Assembly (NCBI GenBank): GCA_036873755.1
Contig: JAVTVY010037020.1
Location: 110,581-174,580 of the forward strand
Length of the DNA stretch: 64,000 bases
Direction: 5' to 3'
DNA from: Hanleya hanleyi
Taxonomy: Eukaryota; Mollusca; Polyplacophora; Lepidopleurida; Hanleyidae
Part shown: positions 10,296 to 21,417 of the stretch, in pieces
Numbering within the stretch: the first letter of the stretch is position 1
How the letters are laid out: each line of letters begins with the position of its first letter
The notes under the pieces: model-generated
Seen by the model: the letters and a program-made list of their open reading frames with translations, nothing else
What the model was told of the DNA's origin: nothing
Databases searched by the model: none
Position numbers and translations under genes: made by a program

Positions 10296-12384
10296 TCTTC
10301 CGAAATTAACGGGTTATTAGAAATGGTAAATGATTAGGCATCGTATGAGTTCATGTGGATTCTTAGCACATTTATCTTGTTGTACAGTTGAATTGTTATA
10401 CCAATCATGATAATTCTACACATGATTATGAAGAGGTCATGTCATCCAAGATATCTACATGAACAATCACAATAAATGCATGGCTAAGATACAAATTATC
10501 AGACGGATCATTTTTTGATCTTGTGATGTGTCTAGATATGCAGTCAGACTATTGGCCTGTGGAGTCATATGACTTCTTGTCAGTTCTCCGGCAGTTTTTT
10601 TTACCACCTTTATATGCTGCGTTTACTTACTGGATTTCGAACAGGTCAAATGGACCACGTCTGTCTAATGAACGGCCGATCTGAGTTTCATAGTCCTATA
10701 ATTCTCTGTAGTATCAATAACCTCTCTTATGAGATCATTCTCGTGATTTTCAGTGTGCTGTGTTGTTTTCCGTTTTTTTTTTTTAATCTCCAGTGTTTTA
10801 CGATAAAGTATCAGACAGCTGTTTGACGATACTGAGTTTTCGTTCTTCGATTTTTATCCGATGATCGCTTTATTCTCTGCTACGACGGCTTTTATCTCAT
10901 GACAAAGTGTTAGTTAGTTCCGCAAAAGGAGCATGTTCTCCATCAGAACAGCTGCTTAAATCCCTGAGTATATTAGGATCTCTTGATACAGAAATCAAAC
11001 GGGCGTGAGGCTGACCTTTTTTGTTCTCAACTGCATGAAATATTGATAGAGTTGACAATCGATGGGTCTATGTGGATTAGTGTAGGGAGACTATAATAGA
11101 GTTTGCTGGCAAAGCAAATAGGTTAAATGCATTGATTCTGCATGTGCCGAGTATCAGGTAGATAGTAACAGCTTTCTATCACTTGCTCCGGTACATACAG
11201 CTGTACGGTGAATGGCTTGGGAACTGAGAGGCAAAATCACAAAGCCTAACAGATCCGTAATCTGGATGACGAAGCCCCGCGGTGGACAGGTAAGCGTGAA
11301 TAGTGTCATGTAGCATGAACTCCTCCATGTTTCACCTAGGTGTGACCTTGATACTTATCAAAGTGTTCCATGATGCTATTTCCCTGTGAATATCTTATGT
11401 TCTTGCTCCAAGTACCGGTATATAGTTTACAAGGTCCAATCTTTCTTTTAAGAGTTCGCTTCTAACAGGACTTATCTAAACCATCTAAGCGTCGATTCTA
11501 TCCGTCATCGGTTGTGATAAAATTATTGTCCCTTTTATTGAAATCGCTGTCTCTCGATTTCATGGAATATGGACTTGGTGTCGTGTTACACGGCATTTGC
11601 ATTGTTCTGCATGGCCAGCGTGGACATGTTCGCAGTTATAATTCAAATATTGTTGTCCCATTCATCAACCTAGTGCCTGTGGCTACATGTTAGAGAGTAT
11701 TCTCCTATCACGTTAGGCCGAATATATGTACCAGTAACATGATTCCAACACATTTGTTTCTCTATGAATAATAGATTAATCATTTAACACTCTGGGGAGT
11801 GATAGCTGTAGCTTGATGTAGCTATTGATACTCAAGGTTGAACGACGGGAGTATTGTTTGGTCTACACTGATACCGTCCCACGTACGTTATATACTAGTC
11901 GTGACCTATATTTCAATAATTAATTGCTAGATCAGTATAAATTAATGATGTTTATCTTCCTTTCAGTAATTGTACCAGCATAAATTTCCCACGGATGTGG
12001 TGTTTTGTTTATATTTTCTGTCCGCTCTGGGCTTAACATAGTAACCGATCTTGAAGGCTCAGATGACCTGTCACTCGTGCTCTTTTAATCTTTTGGTGCG
12101 GTTGGAAATACGAATTTATCACTCAAATAGATGCTAAAATGTTGGAATTTTCCCTACTAAACATCAAAAAAGATTGGTCAGTAATTCAAATCTGAAAATA
12201 TGTTAAATAAGTAACTATATTTTCACGATCAATCAATCAAACTTTCGTTTATGTCTCGAACTTCAAAAAGCATGGATCACATACATCAGAAGACGATATA
12301 TAAATATACATGGTATACATGTCTTTTGTAGTCTGTGTATATAGTCTAATAAAAAACACTAAAGTAATGTTTTATTATGACCTT
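10296..12384. other. No recognised gene; possible faint Naiad-tail piece
   Basis: At about 10435-10495 a plus-strand stretch (GTCATGTCATCCAAGATATC, then ACATGAACAATCACAATAAA and GGCTAAGATAC) resembles the middle of the Naiad-tail repeat seen at 37085-37150. The rest shows no motif, repeat or RNA gene I can identify. Confidence 0.35.
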
Positions 12385-13105
12385 TAAGCAGTGCTTTGAA
12401 ATGATTTAGATCGCAGTATCTTGTATGATATGCAAGTATCAGGTCTATCCTTTTTTAATTAGTACTGCACATTCTATCAAGTAATGAAACTCGTCTTCCC
12501 ATTTTTTATCGGTACACAAAGTAAATAATCTGATTTCGGGTGTTGCTAGATCTACCTGTTTTAGTTGGTAGACTGTGGATATTTAGCCTGAATCTACACA
12601 TAGTTATTCTGTCTCGTATTGACAATTCGTTGAGATAACGCTCAAAACGGAATTCAGTTTTGAAATCTTTGCAGAGATAACACTTTTGTACTCGCACTAA
12701 GCATTGTGTTCCACTCCTATTTGATTTGATCACGGAGTCTCTGATTTACAGACTTGATTGCCCACTTGGTGTTGACATGGGCCTTGTCATACCAGACATT
12801 TCACATGCCACAAATATCTAATATATTCTTCACATGCAATATCCATGGCGAGGAAAAAAAATCCTCTATCATTCAGAACGTATAATTTGGTAAATATTAG
12901 AGCTCAATTTAGTGTATTTGCTTTGTATCTGGTTACACCAAAATTGTATCACTCTATCGTGAATGCATGGTTACCCTGTGTGGGTACATACGTACCAACT
13001 CACGTAGCAGATATAAACCATAGATACCTTCAGTCCCAGAAAAAAATTGGTGTATCACCAAATTTCACAGTAAGGTAAAAGTATAGGTGATATAAATATA
13101 TTAAA
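12385..13105 (-). pseudogene. LINE ORF2 C-terminal fragment, tandem copy 1
   Basis: On the minus strand the frame reads the C-terminal segment that follows the RT in one group of molluscan LINEs. FRFERYLNELSIRDRITMCR, then FRLNIHSLPTKTGRS, lies at about 12555-12665, preceded by a DQF..EW-type block. Stops and frameshifts are frequent. The stretch is duplicated in tandem at 13175-13757, including the shared landmark TTGGTGTTGACATGGGCC. It is probably the downstream part of the LINE whose RT lies at 18227-18735 on the same strand, separated by the palindrome and LTR element. Confidence 0.6.
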
Positions 13106-13174
13106 TAGCTTTAATTTATTATATTATATGGATCTCGTCTAGTGAAATCACACAACTTAAATAAGGTCTTCTCA

Positions 13175-13757
13175 GTGCCTTTAGCAGTGCTTTGAAGTTA
13201 TTTAGAATACAGTATCTCAAATAATATGAAGTATTAGGTCTATCCTTTTTTTAATTAGTGCTGTACATTTTGTTAAATAATGAAACCCGATCGTCTTCCA
13301 GTTCTTCATCGTTTCACAAAGTACATAATCTCATTTCGGGGTGTTGCTATATCTACATTTCGTACTCTCAATAAGCATAGTGTTCCACTCCTGTTCGAAT
13401 TGATCACGGACTCTCCAGACTTCATTACCCACTTGGTGTTGACATGGGCCTGGTCATACCAGACATTTGACATGCCACAAGTATCTAATATGTTCCTCAC
13501 ATGTAATATCCATGGTGAGCAAAAAATCGTCTTCCATGCAGAACGGACATAATTTGTATTTGGTTACACCAAAATTTTATTATTCTAATATGAATGGTTT
13601 CCCCGAGTGGGTACATATCCAACTCACCATACACCATAACAGACATGATAGTAGATACCATCAGTCGCAGAATATTATTACAGAATGACAGATGGAACAT
13701 TTCAATGACAGATGGAACTTTTCACAGTTATACAAAAGTATAGGTGAAATAAATATA
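13175..13757 (-). pseudogene. LINE ORF2 C-terminal fragment, tandem copy 2
   Basis: Second copy of the preceding fragment. On the minus strand it reads HVRNILDTCGMSNVWYDQ, then VNTKWV and INSNRSGTLC in shifting frames, matching the segment upstream of the FRF..YL block in this LINE group. Compared with copy 1 it lacks about 100 bp, including that block. Both copies end with AAAAGTATAGGTGA.ATAAAT, so the duplication unit can be aligned end to end. Confidence 0.6.
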
Positions 13758-14378
13758 TTAAAGTTATCGTAAACACTCAAGTAAAGTTTCCATCAAATGA
13801 AAGACCATTGCAAACAGTGTGGAAAAATATTTATTTTAATTTTTTTACGATTTTATTACACAGAGTAAACTGCAATCAAAGCATGGTATTCTATGGTGGT
13901 CTGTTGAAATCATATTTAGGTCCATTGACGTCACACTACCTTAATACATATATTTCAAACATTGTATGCACTTTCCAGTGCTTGATTCAAGCTTAAGGTG
14001 TGTATACTTTGAGTTTCAGCACAGACTCACTGTTACAATGTTTATGTTTCACCAAAATCTGGGAGATGGTGACTCATGAGTTTCAAGTCAATTTGAATCT
14101 TGCATTTAATTTCCCAGATTTTGGAACATGCACATTGGAACAGTGAGTCTGTGTTGAAACTCAAAGTATACATACCTTAAGCTTGAATCAAGCCCTGGAA
14201 AGTGCAAACAAAGTTTGAAATATATGTATTAAGGCAGTGTGACGTCACTGGACCTAAATATGATTGCAACAGACCACCATAGAATACTATGTTTTAATTG
14301 CAGTTTAATCTGTGTAATAAAATCGTAAAAAATTAAAATAAATATTTTTCGACACTGTTCGCAATGGTCTTTCATTTT
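13758..14378. mobile_element. Long palindrome (foldback/hairpin element), left arm, loop and most of right arm
   Basis: Large imperfect inverted repeat. The left arm is 13758-14065 and the loop about 14066-14111. The right arm runs from 14112 to 14378 and, after the LTR insertion, from 18184 to about 18226. Arm landmarks include TGAAAGACCATTGC paired with GCAATGGTCTTTCA, and GTATACTTTGAGTTTCA paired with TGAAACTCAAAGTATAC. The restored length is about 670 bp. Its outer ~40 bp on the right read as LINE coding sequence on the minus strand, so it may be an inverted duplication within a LINE rather than a classic MITE. Confidence 0.85.
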
Positions 14379-15235
14379 ATGAAATTTGAGGTCTTTAAGA
14401 CGACAGGGCTTGTGCGCGTGTGATCTTTAAGATGTTGTAACGCGAAGCCGTCTCAAGACACAGGGATGGTCTTCATAAAACCTAAACAATAATAGTTTCC
14501 AAGGTCTGGCTTCTGAGATTTCTCGAAGTCTTGACAACCTTTTTAAATGAGAGAGGATACAACGAAAATGAAGTTCAATGTCTGTTGAATATTAAGCCGA
14601 TTTATTGTAAATTCATTCCACCTAACTTAGGAATGACCGGCATCATTTGGCAGGCAGACTAGCACAACCTCATCAACATCACACTATTCTGTAGACAGTT
14701 ATTTTCGGAACTGGAGATAGCAATAACCATTATCGGAGGAATGAGCCTCTGTGAGACCTGATGGTTTAGCCAACAGGGAGACCTGGTGTTACTAGTCTGA
14801 CTATATGTGCCGTTCATTCCGTTATATACAAAGCTAGACGTTACAATGTCAATTTAACCCGGCATAAATGTCCGGCAGGCAGACTATGATTAGCAAATCA
14901 CAAAACTGTCGCATTGTATAATTCATTCGTCAAAACCAAGGTCAAATCATTACACTTACATAAACGGTTTCTATGTTATCTGTATGAATTTGAACTTACA
15001 TAACTGATTCTCACAAATAGTTGTGTTTGCAATAACCGACCTAAAGGGTCATGGAATAGTATTTCGGAAATAGTTTTGTCAAAACACATCACAATAGCAA
15101 GGTTTGCATGCACACAGATTTATATAAAATTGGTAAATGAAAAGTCAGAATTTATGCATTTATATGGTGGTCAAGAATCGACATCTTACATTTCTTTTAT
15201 GCATTTATATGGTGGTCAAGAATCGATATTTCACA
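14379..15235 (-). repeat. Left long terminal repeat
   Basis: 857 bp, near-identical to 17320-18183. Near its right end it carries a tandem duplication of TTTATGCATTTATATGGTGG followed by TCAAGAATCGA (15150-15227), also present in the other LTR. It differs from the other LTR most clearly at 14870-14888, where CCGGCAGGCAGAC replaces TTACGAATTCGGTACAATT. Confidence 0.8.
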
Positions 15236-17319
15236 TATCATCCAACAATGGAAGATGAAAAATACGAACGAAGATCGTTTATTCATCTCAAAGTATAGAC
15301 ACAAAATGCGTAAGGCAGCAAGAATAATAGCAAACGTGAAAGAATAGTCCAATATGAATAGCCAAGGTCGTTATCAGAAATATCGGTCGAATACCGGAAA
15401 CAATTTATTCAATTACCGTAGTCCATATTCATTGCGTCAAGTCATATTCAAGGTCATACGGCCATATTTACTATCATTTCTCAATGAAAGTACCCTAGGT
15501 ATGTGGGACACGTGCCAGTCACTGACAAGTATGGACATGTCAAAACAATGTGCTCAAAACATGGCGCAAATATCAAAACAATTGCTGGAAAATTCATCCA
15601 TTAGCTTCAAATCCAAAATAGTTTATCAACACATTAGATGTTCATGAAAATCAAAACAAATAACATTTATCTGTATCAAAATATCAAAACTCCAACCTAC
15701 ATGCAAGATAATGTCAATCAGAACAAACAGAAGCAAATTATTTCAAAACAGAATTAATATACCAGTTCAGTGCAAGAAAAATCATACCAATTCAGTGCAA
15801 GAGTAATCATTATGAAAGCTAGAAGCTTATGGTTGGCATGGACACAATATGTATTACACTTAGCGAAGTTGTCAATACGTGTTAATTGAAACCAATTTGT
15901 CATCCAACATCTTAGACTTATATCTGAGGATCCAAACAACAATACAAAAAAACAACAAATAACCAAATATCCAGGCTTCTATGGCCTATTCGGGAATTGT
16001 GGGGGCTCATCAGCTCACACCCACCAGGCTTCCACAGCCTATTCCAAGCATGCATATGCTACAAACACTAGTACGTACATGTACTCAGTGTATACGCGAT
16101 TATCTTAGTTCCATTTAGTTCAAATTGCGTTAAGTGTTTAGCTCACCAGCTACACTAGCTATTATGGAAACTGATCGCGATAAATATCCTAATAGAAAAA
16201 AAAATCATTGTGGATCCACATTACAACATTCTCGTACAAACTTCAAAGGCTAGATTTATCAATCTGCAAATCACTAAATTTATCAGTCACAAAGGTTCAT
16301 TCAATCTTTCAGTTTTATCATTGATTTATCAACTTCACTGGGCATGCGGTATTATCAACAATTAACAAAACATGCACAATATACGAGAGATGTCAACAGT
16401 TCATATAAGGCATTATTATAGCACATAGAACATGATTGTTCAATACATGTTACCAACCTGTTTGATGATTCAGTCCAAAATGTTCCAAGAAAGTTATGAG
16501 TACAATGTCTTTGAGTTCATTAGGGCATGACCCATTCCTGTAAATTACACACTGTTCATCAGACACACTATTGCCAATCAGTGGGAACTTCACCACGACA
16601 GAAAGTTCAGGGAAGTCCAGGCAGAGAATATATCACAACACAGTTATGTTTTCAATCACTATGGGCATTTACAAGGCTCTGTTAAGTAGAACCAATCAAA
16701 CTGTACCTGTATATACTGTTTCCACGGAATGGACTCGTTCCAGAGGTTTCTGGCACACGCTGTCACGTCACCAAGGAAGAGGAGAAACATGTCGCTGTTA
16801 TAGGAAGGAACAGTGCTTGGGTCGAAATTTTATCACTGAGATGGACATCACTCATGGCAGTTGTGGACATCAGTTTAGAATTCCTTCCAGTGGGAATTAC
16901 AAGGCAGTTCAAGGAGGCGTTGAACAGGGTCGCACATTTCACAATGGTCAACAAACAAGGGCACCAAATGTTTTTATCAGCCACCGTCCCCGTCTGGGTG
17001 ACTTAATTACCGTCTGCTATACCTCAGCAGGTACAAAAAGGAAGGAAGGTTCTTTACCTGTTCTCTTTGTAATTGACGATTGTCCTTGGCCTGAATATCA
17101 GTTCATAAATTGTCCACAAGTTTCGTGATGCCTTGAGCAATGGCCTGGAGCTCTTGCAGTTTTTCTGGCTCAGCCATTTTGTCCAAAAATTAGTACTCTC
17201 AGTGTCCTAGATCGATCGTCTGATGATCTTGTAGTTGTATCCAAAAGACAATTGTCTTTATCCGAAAGCAACGCTCGCCATTATGAAAGCCGCATTCTTT
17301 ATCCTGGCAACGAAGCCAT
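15236..17319 (-). other. Interior of the LTR element, no intact gene
   Basis: Apart from the short gag-like start (minus strand, 17176 downwards) I recognise no protein. The longest open frame is 16571-17128 on the plus strand (185 codons), with no motif I know. If the element is minus-strand, this frame is antisense. The first 40 bases inside the left LTR contain no clear primer-binding site or polypurine tract in either direction. Confidence 0.5.
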
Positions 17320-18183
17320 TATGAAATTTGAGGTCTTAAGACGACAGGGCTTGTGCGCGTGTGATCTTTAAGATGTTGTAACGCGAAGCCGTCTCAAGAC
17401 ACAGGGATGGTCTTCATAAAACCTAAACAATGATAGTTTCCAAGGTCCGGCTTCTGAGATTTCTCGAAGTCTTGACAACCTTTTTAAATGAGAGAGGATA
17501 CAACGAAAACGAAGTTCAATGTCTGTTGAATATTAAGCCAATTTATTGTAAATTCATTCCACCTAACTTAGGAATGAGCGGCATCATTTGGCAGGCAGAC
17601 TAGCACAACCTCATCAACATCACACTATTCTGTAGACAGTCATTTTCGGAACTGGAGATAGCAATAACCATTATCGGAGGCATGAGCCTCTGTGAGACCT
17701 GATGGTTTAGCCAACAGGGAGACCTGGTGTTATTAGTCTGACTATATGTGCCGTTCATTCCGTTATATACAAAGCCAGACGTTACAATGTCAATTTAACG
17801 CGGCATAAATGTCCTTACGAATTCGGTACAATTATGATTAGCAAATCACAAAACTGTCGCATTGTATAATTCATTCGTCAAAACCAAGGTTAAATCATTA
17901 CACTTACATAAACGGTTTCTATGTTATCTGTATAAATGTGAACTTACATAACTGATTCTCACAAATAGTTGTGTTTGCAATAACCGACCTAAAGGGTCAT
18001 GGAATAGTATTTCGGAAATAGTTTTGTCAAAACACATCACAATATCAAGGTTTGCATGCACACAGATTTATATAAAATTGGTAAATGAAAAGTCAGAATT
18101 TATGCATTTATATGATGGTCAAGAATCGACATCTTACATATCTTTTATGCATTTATATGGTGGTCAAGAATCGATGTTTCACA
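17320..18183 (-). repeat. Right long terminal repeat
   Basis: 864-bp partner of 14379-15235. The few differences between the two LTRs suggest a fairly recent insertion. It ends TTTCACA, directly followed by the target copy ATTT and the rest of the palindrome arm. Confidence 0.8.
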
Positions 18184-18226
18184 ATTTGATGGAAACTTTA
18201 CTTGAGGGGTTACGATCACTTTAAAT
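18184..18226. mobile_element. Outer end of the palindrome's right arm
   Basis: ATTTGATGGAAACTTTACTTGAG and the following bases are the reverse complement of 13758-13799. This places the LTR insertion point inside the right arm and defines the outer edge of the palindrome. Confidence 0.85.
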
Positions 18227-18735
18227 AGCTTCAGTTGGAGTTCCGTTGGTGGTTTATGCGTTCTGCACTTCTCTATAAGAGAAGTGACCTGCGACCTTGC
18301 TCTGCCAGTTGCTTTTCACAAAATGCAAAGCCTCCATTAAAAGCAAACTCAATTGATAAATACCTAAATTAATAAACACTTTCAGGTAGCTTTCCCCTAT
18401 AATGAAAAATTCATGGTGTCTTTTTTCCACCTGTCTCTCAATAAATACGACAACCTTTATCTTCACTACATTTACAGCCGGTTTTCACTGTTCACAATAT
18501 AATCTCAGGTCATTAAGGGCCTTTTGTAGACCAGTCTTACTATCCAGAAAAATTACCATATCATCAGCGTAAAAAGTAGCATAACTGTAAAAAATTAAAT
18601 CAGTAGTGTATGTTACTCTAACTTCACTGCTGCGTTACGTTGGTTACTTAAAACGAATCTATATCATTGGCAAGCAGCGAGAACAATAAAGGGGAGAGAT
18701 TCTCTTCTTGTTGTACACCCTGTGTACCACAGAAA
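18227..18735 (-). pseudogene. LINE reverse transcriptase fragment
   Basis: The minus strand reads the RT palm of a non-LTR retrotransposon. A degenerate LSPLLFSLLANDID block lies at about 18660-18705, the catalytic motif YADDMVIFLDSKTG at about 18530-18570, and the GLQKALNDLRLYCEQ helix just after. A KIKVVVF segment and a divergent thumb follow, ending near 18240 in ELQLKLFKVIVTP, which runs into the palindrome arm. A stop follows CEQ and frames shift. It is likely the upstream half of the LINE whose C-terminal pieces lie at 12385-13757. Confidence 0.75.
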
Positions 18736-18835
18736 TATTCGGAGTTATGCCCATATACAAGAACAGGGACACATTTCGCTGACAGCCTCGGAGTATCTCG
18801 TGTCACCATCCTTTACTGATGACATGTAGAGGGGT

Positions 18836-18854
18836 GGGGGGGGGGGGGGGGGGG
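18836..18854 (+). repeat. Run of 19 G
   Basis: Uninterrupted homopolymer preceded by GGGGT. Such runs are length-variable and prone to sequencing error. Confidence 0.95.
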
Positions 18855-19944
18855 TGCACGATGACGGTGGACTGATGATCATTTTACACTGGGTATTGAC
18901 ATGCATGAACGGAAGACCATTGTTATAACTTAGACACAGGCTCTACTGCCTCACACGAGGTATTCTTTCCTGGTTGCAACGGTTAGTAAGTTGGTTATCA
19001 ACCAGTTGATCTGACTCCGTCACACATAGGCCTATACCTGTTTCAAGAGAAACACATGCATTAGAATATCCAGTACAGTTCTTAATGTTATGACAACGCA
19101 TACAAATAACACAACATTAATAAGCTATGATGGAAGTGACATGGGCGAGTCCAATGCTCTCGTAGGGACTAGATAATATGCTTGCATCACGTTAATATAC
19201 ATGGCAGATACACAGATCACTTCAGTGATGAGATGAGTGATTTGTATATTAGCAGCTGTAGTTTAGAGTTGAAATAGGAGTCTCCACTTTCCCGACTAGT
19301 ATATCTGGATAAGCTTTCTCTCGTCTTCGACGAAAAATATCCTCAAAACTTTCAATTCACTGCCTTGTTTATCACTTTTTTTTATGAACACGTGTCTATC
19401 ATTAATATAGACACTACGACTATATCTTGGAGATCATTTAAAGATATTTTTCGTCAAAACTGAGATTTTGTGAAATGGTACATGTCCATTTAACAAGTTC
19501 AGAAATGGGTATAATCATCCGTTTATTAAAATATCCACAGTTAATATTCTATGACCTAACGTGTCAGAATTTTCAGCTTCAAGGAATAGGATTATTTCAA
19601 AATATTGATGAAGAGAAAATGAATATATGGTAATAAATGTGTTTTTACACCGATTCATTTTAACATATCTGTACTCCCGCAGTTCGAACAAACTTTACAC
19701 ATGCAAATTCCGTTGCAACCTGGTGATTCACGATAAACAATACCTCGGTAGAACCGATAAATCAGTTACCGCCTTCGGTACCTCAGCCATCACCTTCGAC
19801 TTCTGAATTCAGGCTGTTTTAGTACACACGTCCTCGCGACCTCGGTATACAATTGTATGAACGTGATGAGTGTTCGTACAGATTGAACACCTCAGTCTCA
19901 GGGGACAATTAGAAATAGCAACAGGGCAATGACCGGTACTCTGA
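18855..19944. other. Unique flank before the SK duplication
   Basis: No gene or repeat recognised. The homology shared with 57964 begins at about 19945 (TTGCTGG.AGACCAGTATTC), so this stretch is outside the duplication. Confidence 0.45.
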
Positions 19945-20583
19945 CCTTGCTGGCAGACCAGTATTCAAGTAGCGTGGTATAAATCGCCAGCTCATATGTC
20001 ATACCAAAATGACGATGTGCGTGATGAAGATTTATTTCTTCTTCTATCCCATGATGCAATGCACATCCACGACAATTAAATGCTAGATGGGAATCAAAAT
20101 AATGCAATTCATTCACGCTGACTGCAGCCACCTTTCTCATGCAAGGTGACAATTTAATTGCCGACGCAAGATTCCGAGACTGTCACAGTCCTGTAAGCTT
20201 TAATTTGGTGCGTCAGTACTTCACATCTTGCTGCACATGCATTGTGCAATGTCGAGTTACATAAGGGATGTCAGATTTCAGAATAATTGATCGAATGTCA
20301 TGCACCTGAGTCCGTAACATTTGCAACATTAGCCATTTTAGCAACAGCTAACACGCTGGTCGGAATATGCAGCCAACTCAGGTATGGTGGTTTAATGTAT
20401 CAGCAAATCAAGTGTAAATTTGAGTTTTCCTTCAGAGAGCTCAAATTTTAGTTGTTTTCGACAGTTATTAGGGATATACTTAGTTTATTATCTATTCTCA
20501 TTATAACTATAAATGTCGGTCTTTCGGGATATATCGGTTGACTTCCGGTAACCGAAAGATAACGAAACCCTTTCAGAGCTGGT

Positions 20584-20632
20584 CCAATTGGTTATTTGTA
20601 TACTTTTAAAGGTTCTTCACATCATATATAAG
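20584..20632 (+). promoter_or_regulatory. CCAAT/TATA core promoter candidate of the SK gene
   Basis: CCAAT at 20584-20588 and TATATAAG at 20625-20632 in canonical spacing. A start site would be expected near 20655-20665. Both boxes are unchanged in copy 1B (58604-58608 and 58645-58652) although bases between them differ there. Distance to the start codon is about 0.8 kb, which fits a spliced 5' UTR. Confidence 0.55.
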
Positions 20633-21417
20633 TAGGGCGAGGCGGCATGAGAACCCATTACGGAAACACCCACACTCGACAGCCTGTTCACGTTGGCTCT
20701 ACTATCACACGTTATAATCGAACATACATATCCCAGTCGAATAGTACTGATAATAGCTCTCGATATAGGAAAGATACCGTCAGATAGTACAGACAAGAGT
20801 CATTCCTAGATTTCATGAAATTCATGACATTCAAGACATTATTCGTGCCTTATTCTTTATTATTCCGTATTCCACGTTGGCTAGTATAATAAACTACGCA
20901 AAATATGTCACCTCAGTAAAAAATGAATGTAAGTATCGATTGAATTAGTCAGTGTTCATGACACGTAAGTTTAAGTACAGTAAACAAAGGCATCGATCCA
21001 ACATTCAATGGGTAAACGCAGTGTCCAGTAAGGATTTTCAGTGTTGCTAGCGCGAACATCGCGGCACACATCCACATCTCAATCTAGTAAACCAGCAAGC
21101 AATGGTGAGCCAACAACAAGCAACAGTTCCCCATTTTGTTTGCAAATGAAATTTGGCAAAACAAATATTGACGAAGGGTGGATTGGTTGTGGGTTCAGCA
21201 GGGATACTAGAATCCATTGTTTTATATCATAATTATTTGATCATTTGGAAAATGTACCATGCCGAATAGTTATTGCAAATGACACGCCATTAACTGACCA
21301 TTTCCAAGGGAAGACTTGGCGCAGATAGAATTGAAGCAATAACTATTGTCTAATGTTAATCCATTATTTATTTTTTCTCTCTGTTGTCAGGATCTGATGG
21401 AGGCCTAAAACTGTGTC
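20633..21417 (+). promoter_or_regulatory. SK 5' leader with a likely 5'-UTR intron
   Basis: A strong 3' splice site (TTTTTTCTCTCTGTTGTCAG, AG at 21389-21390) ends 27 bases before the start codon. Good donor candidates upstream are GTAAGT at 20929-20934 and GTAAGT at 20965-20970. An in-frame TAA at 21406-21408, within the presumed coding exon, confirms that the ATG at 21418 is the true start. Which donor is used cannot be settled from sequence alone. Confidence 0.5.

Larger units (their letters stand above)
14379..18183 (-). mobile_element. LTR retrotransposon, short or internally deleted, nested in the palindrome
   Basis: Two near-identical direct repeats (14379-15235 and 17320-18183) flank a 2.1-kb interior. 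Each repeat begins TATGAAAT and ends in TTTCACA (ATTTCACA in the first), near-perfect short inverted ends, and ATTT is duplicated on both sides (14375-14378 and 18184-18187). The minus orientation is an inference. On that strand the LTR starts TGTGAAA, and one base after it lies TGGCTTCGTTGCCAGGAT, a plausible tRNA primer-binding site (17301-17318). An ATG at 17174-17176 then opens a gag-like frame, MAEPEKLQELQAIAQG, stopped after 24 codons. The interior is too short for gag-pol and I recognise no protease, RT or integrase. The element is probably deleted or non-autonomous. Confidence 0.75.

Noticed and set aside
16571..17128. 185-codon plus-strand frame inside the LTR element as a gene
   Set aside because: No recognised domain, and primer-site and gag-like signals favour the opposite strand.
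19898..20152. Minus-strand frame of 84 codons upstream of the SK gene, also present in copy 1B
   Set aside because: Its end runs past the duplication boundary into unique sequence and no motif is visible; chance frame.
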